Assembly: GCA_019312705.1 (NCBI GenBank)
Contig: JAFDCW010000028.1
Span: 1-13,593, forward strand
DNA: 13,593 bases
Source of the DNA: Deltaproteobacteria bacterium
Lineage (GTDB): Bacteria > Myxococcota > Polyangia > Polyangiales > B10-G4
Reading direction: 5' to 3'
The notes under the pieces: model-generated
Seen by the model: the letters and a program-made list of their open reading frames with translations, nothing else
Databases searched by the model: none
What the model was told of the DNA's origin: nothing
Translations under genes and position numbers: made by a program
In this document: positions 12,167 through 13,593 of the stretch, one piece after another
How positions within the stretch are numbered: the stretch's first letter is position 1
Layout of the letters: the number at the start of each line of letters is the position of its first letter

Positions 12167-13593
12167 TCAGTCATCCACACAGCCGGCGCCGAGGCGTGAT
12201 GCGAGGAAGGCGGACTTGATGACGAACGCTCCGCCGATCACGACCTCGTCTCGGCCTTCGATGCCGCGGAGGACTACGACCTCGCCGGTCGGCAGTCGAT
12301 CGCCCAGGTCGACGCGCCGCGCTTCGAAGAGGTCGGGCTCCCTGCGCACGAACACGAAGGGCAGATTCTCGATTCGGCTGATGGCCGACGCAGGCAGCCG
12401 CAGAGCTCCGGAGTGTCGATCGATGATCGCCGTCACATCTGCGAACATCCCGTGCCTGAGGGCTCCCTCTGGGTTCGGCACCACGGCCCGCGCACGCACC
12501 GTGCGTGTGCGTTCGTCGACGAGTGGGCCCACCCAAGTAACGCGGCCTCCGATAACGACCCCCTCTTGTCCTTGGACCGCCACTTGGATCGGGGTGTCGA
12601 CGTGGATGCGCATTGCGTGTTCCTCGGGTACCGAGATGTTGACCCACATGTTGTCGAGGTCGGCGATCTCGAAGAGAGACGCGCCGCCCTCGACGGCCTC
12701 CCCGAGGACGGCGGTGCGCCTGACGATCGTGCCGCGAAAGGGGGCACGCAGGGGCAGCTCCGAACGCGCGTCCGCGATCGACGTCAGCTGACGCGCGGTG
12801 AATCCCAGATTGAGAAGCCGTTGGCGAGCGAGTCGCATTGCGGCCCGGGCCCGGCTCTTTGCGGCCTCGGCTTCCTCCATGTTGCGCCGAGAGCCGATAT
12901 TCTCTTCCGAGAGTTGGCGCTGGCGCTCTGCAGCCGCCTGACGTAGTTGCAGCTCGGCTCGCGCGGAGAGGTAGTCGGCTTTGGCGGTGGCTACTCCAGG
13001 CGAATGGACCAGGGCGAGCACCTGGCGCGCCTCCACCACCTGGCCGAGATCCGCATCGACCCGCTGGATCACACCGCCCATGAGAGCGCTGACCTCGGCC
13101 AGGCGGTTCCCATCGAACTGAATCTCCCCGAGCAGCGCGATCGAGGTGGATGAGTCCGCGCGCACTGGACCCGCGATCGTGAGGCCCGCGAAGTCTGCCG
13201 AACGGTCCGACGCCAGGCGAACCAGCAAGGCCTCGCCCACCGGCAGCGTGGCGGCGAGCTGTGGATGGCAGATGCCGCATTGCTCCTCAGGCACCTGGTG
13301 CTCGTTGCACATGATCACGTTTTCTGGCGCTTCGTCCGGCTGAGGGCCTGCGGCCTCAGCGCGTGACGGGTCGCACACAATACACTCGTCCTCGTATAGG
13401 CCGTGCTCTTGGCAATAGGGTCTGTCCGGATCGCGAAGGTCCGGATGGCACAACCAGCAGCGGTCTTCGTAGCGACCGTGTTCCGCGCACCAGAGTCTTC
13501 CCTGCTCGCGCCTGGACGGGTCGCAGATGAAGCAGGTCTCGCCGCCTTCGTGCGTGTGGGCTGCGGGCGTCATCGCCGGGTTCTGCTCCTCGG
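12167..13593 (-). CDS. czcB: RND efflux membrane-fusion (adaptor) subunit with N-terminal Cys/His knuckle repeats, 5' end probably outside window
   Basis: From the in-frame ATG at 13573 it is 468 aa, but the frame is open to the edge (Glu-Glu-Gln-Asn-Pro-Ala before that Met) and no signal peptide or anchor is visible, so the true start is probably outside. Counting from that Met, residues 14-102 hold a 25-residue repeat: C14-x2-C17/C29-x2-H32, C39-x2-C42/C54-x2-H57, C64-x2-C67/C89-x2-H92, and a last C99-x2-C102. From about 130 it is a CusB/CzcB-type adaptor: a barrel-sandwich half (Gly-Glu-Ile-Gln-Phe-Asp-Gly, Gly-Val-Ile-Gln-Arg-Val), a coiled-coil hairpin rich in Ala/Gln/Arg (about 185-260), the return half (Leu-Arg-Ala-Pro-Phe-Arg-Gly-Thr-Ile-Val) and the beta-barrel and membrane-proximal domains. 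It precedes the czcA-type gene by 18 bp. Similar knuckles occur in other adaptors of this family; they probably bind metal. Confidence 0.88.
   Translation of the reverse strand, partial: EEQNPAMTPAAHTHEGGETCFICDPSRREQGRLWCAEHGRYEDRCWLCHPDLRDPDRPYCQEHGLYEDECIVCDPSRAEAAGPQPDEAPENVIMCNEHQVPEEQCGICHPQLAATLPVGEALLVRLASDRSADFAGLTIAGPVRADSSTSIALLGEIQFDGNRLAEVSALMGGVIQRVDADLGQVVEARQVLALVHSPGVATAKADYLSARAELQLRQAAAERQRQLSEENIGSRRNMEEAEAAKSRARAAMRLARQRLLNLGFTARQLTSIADARSELPLRAPFRGTIVRRTAVLGEAVEGGASLFEIADLDNMWVNISVPEEHAMRIHVDTPIQVAVQGQEGVVIGGRVTWVGPLVDERTRTVRARAVVPNPEGALRHGMFADVTAIIDRHSGALRLPASAISRIENLPFVFVRREPDLFEARRVDLGDRLPTGEVVVLRGIEGRDEVVIGGAFVIKSAFLASRLGAGCVDD

Noticed and set aside
13554..13593. 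ATG at 13573 as the true adaptor start
   Set aside because: GAGGAG lies rather far (about 12 nt) upstream, the frame stays open to the edge, and an adaptor should have a signal peptide or anchor that is not seen; treated as probably 5'-partial.

Overview
This is a GC-rich window that reads as a heavy-metal handling island. Gene style (Ala/Glu-rich lipoproteins with short signal peptides, an NtrC-type sigma-54 activator without a sensor domain, a membrane-tethered LuxR-type regulator, an RND adaptor with Cys/His knuckles) suggests a Gram-negative of the Myxococcota/deltaproteobacterial kind. This placement is inferred from gene style only. No rRNA, tRNA, CRISPR array or intact transposase was seen.

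Region A (1-1240, minus strand) is a compact MerR-controlled operon: a MerR-family metal sensor, an HMA-domain lipoprotein, and an exported HMA protein with a CPFC site that runs off the left edge. A textbook MerR-type promoter (TTGACT, 20-nt spacer with a dyad, TAGACT) sits directly before merR. Its -10 is so close that the predicted transcript begins at or next to the merR start codon.

Region B (1297-4352) holds a membrane-tethered LuxR-type regulator (minus). Divergent from it are a DUF2231-like four-helix membrane protein with an Asp/His-rich tail and a large lipoprotein that fuses a sialidase-like propeller (with a VCDCC motif) to a TlpA-type thioredoxin domain.

Region C (4494-8020) is the most unusual part. 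A minus-strand operon encodes a three-part protein: a CopZ-type Fe-S/Zn N-terminal domain, a MerT membrane domain and a MerP-like HMA domain. It is followed by a lipoprotein ending in Cys-Gly repeats, then by the C-terminal remnant of a MerA/Gor-like flavin reductase. Upstream is a good sigma-54 promoter and, 80-126 bp further up, three evenly spaced TCCA-N3-TGGA inverted repeats. The divergent gene is a PspF-like sigma-54 activator that has no sensory domain but carries a CX4CX2C cysteine cluster. I infer that it senses metal directly and activates the transporter operon from these sites.

Region D (8021-9025) contains the C-terminal remnant of a MazF/PemK toxin and about 680 bp in which I recognise no gene. 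Region E (9026-13593, minus) encodes a CzcA-type RND pump and its membrane-fusion adaptor, whose N-terminus carries 25-residue Cys/His knuckle repeats; the adaptor's 5' end is probably outside the window.

Together the genes cover periplasmic metal capture, inner-membrane metal movement, thiol chemistry and trans-envelope efflux under at least two separate metal-responsive controls (MerR and sigma-54).
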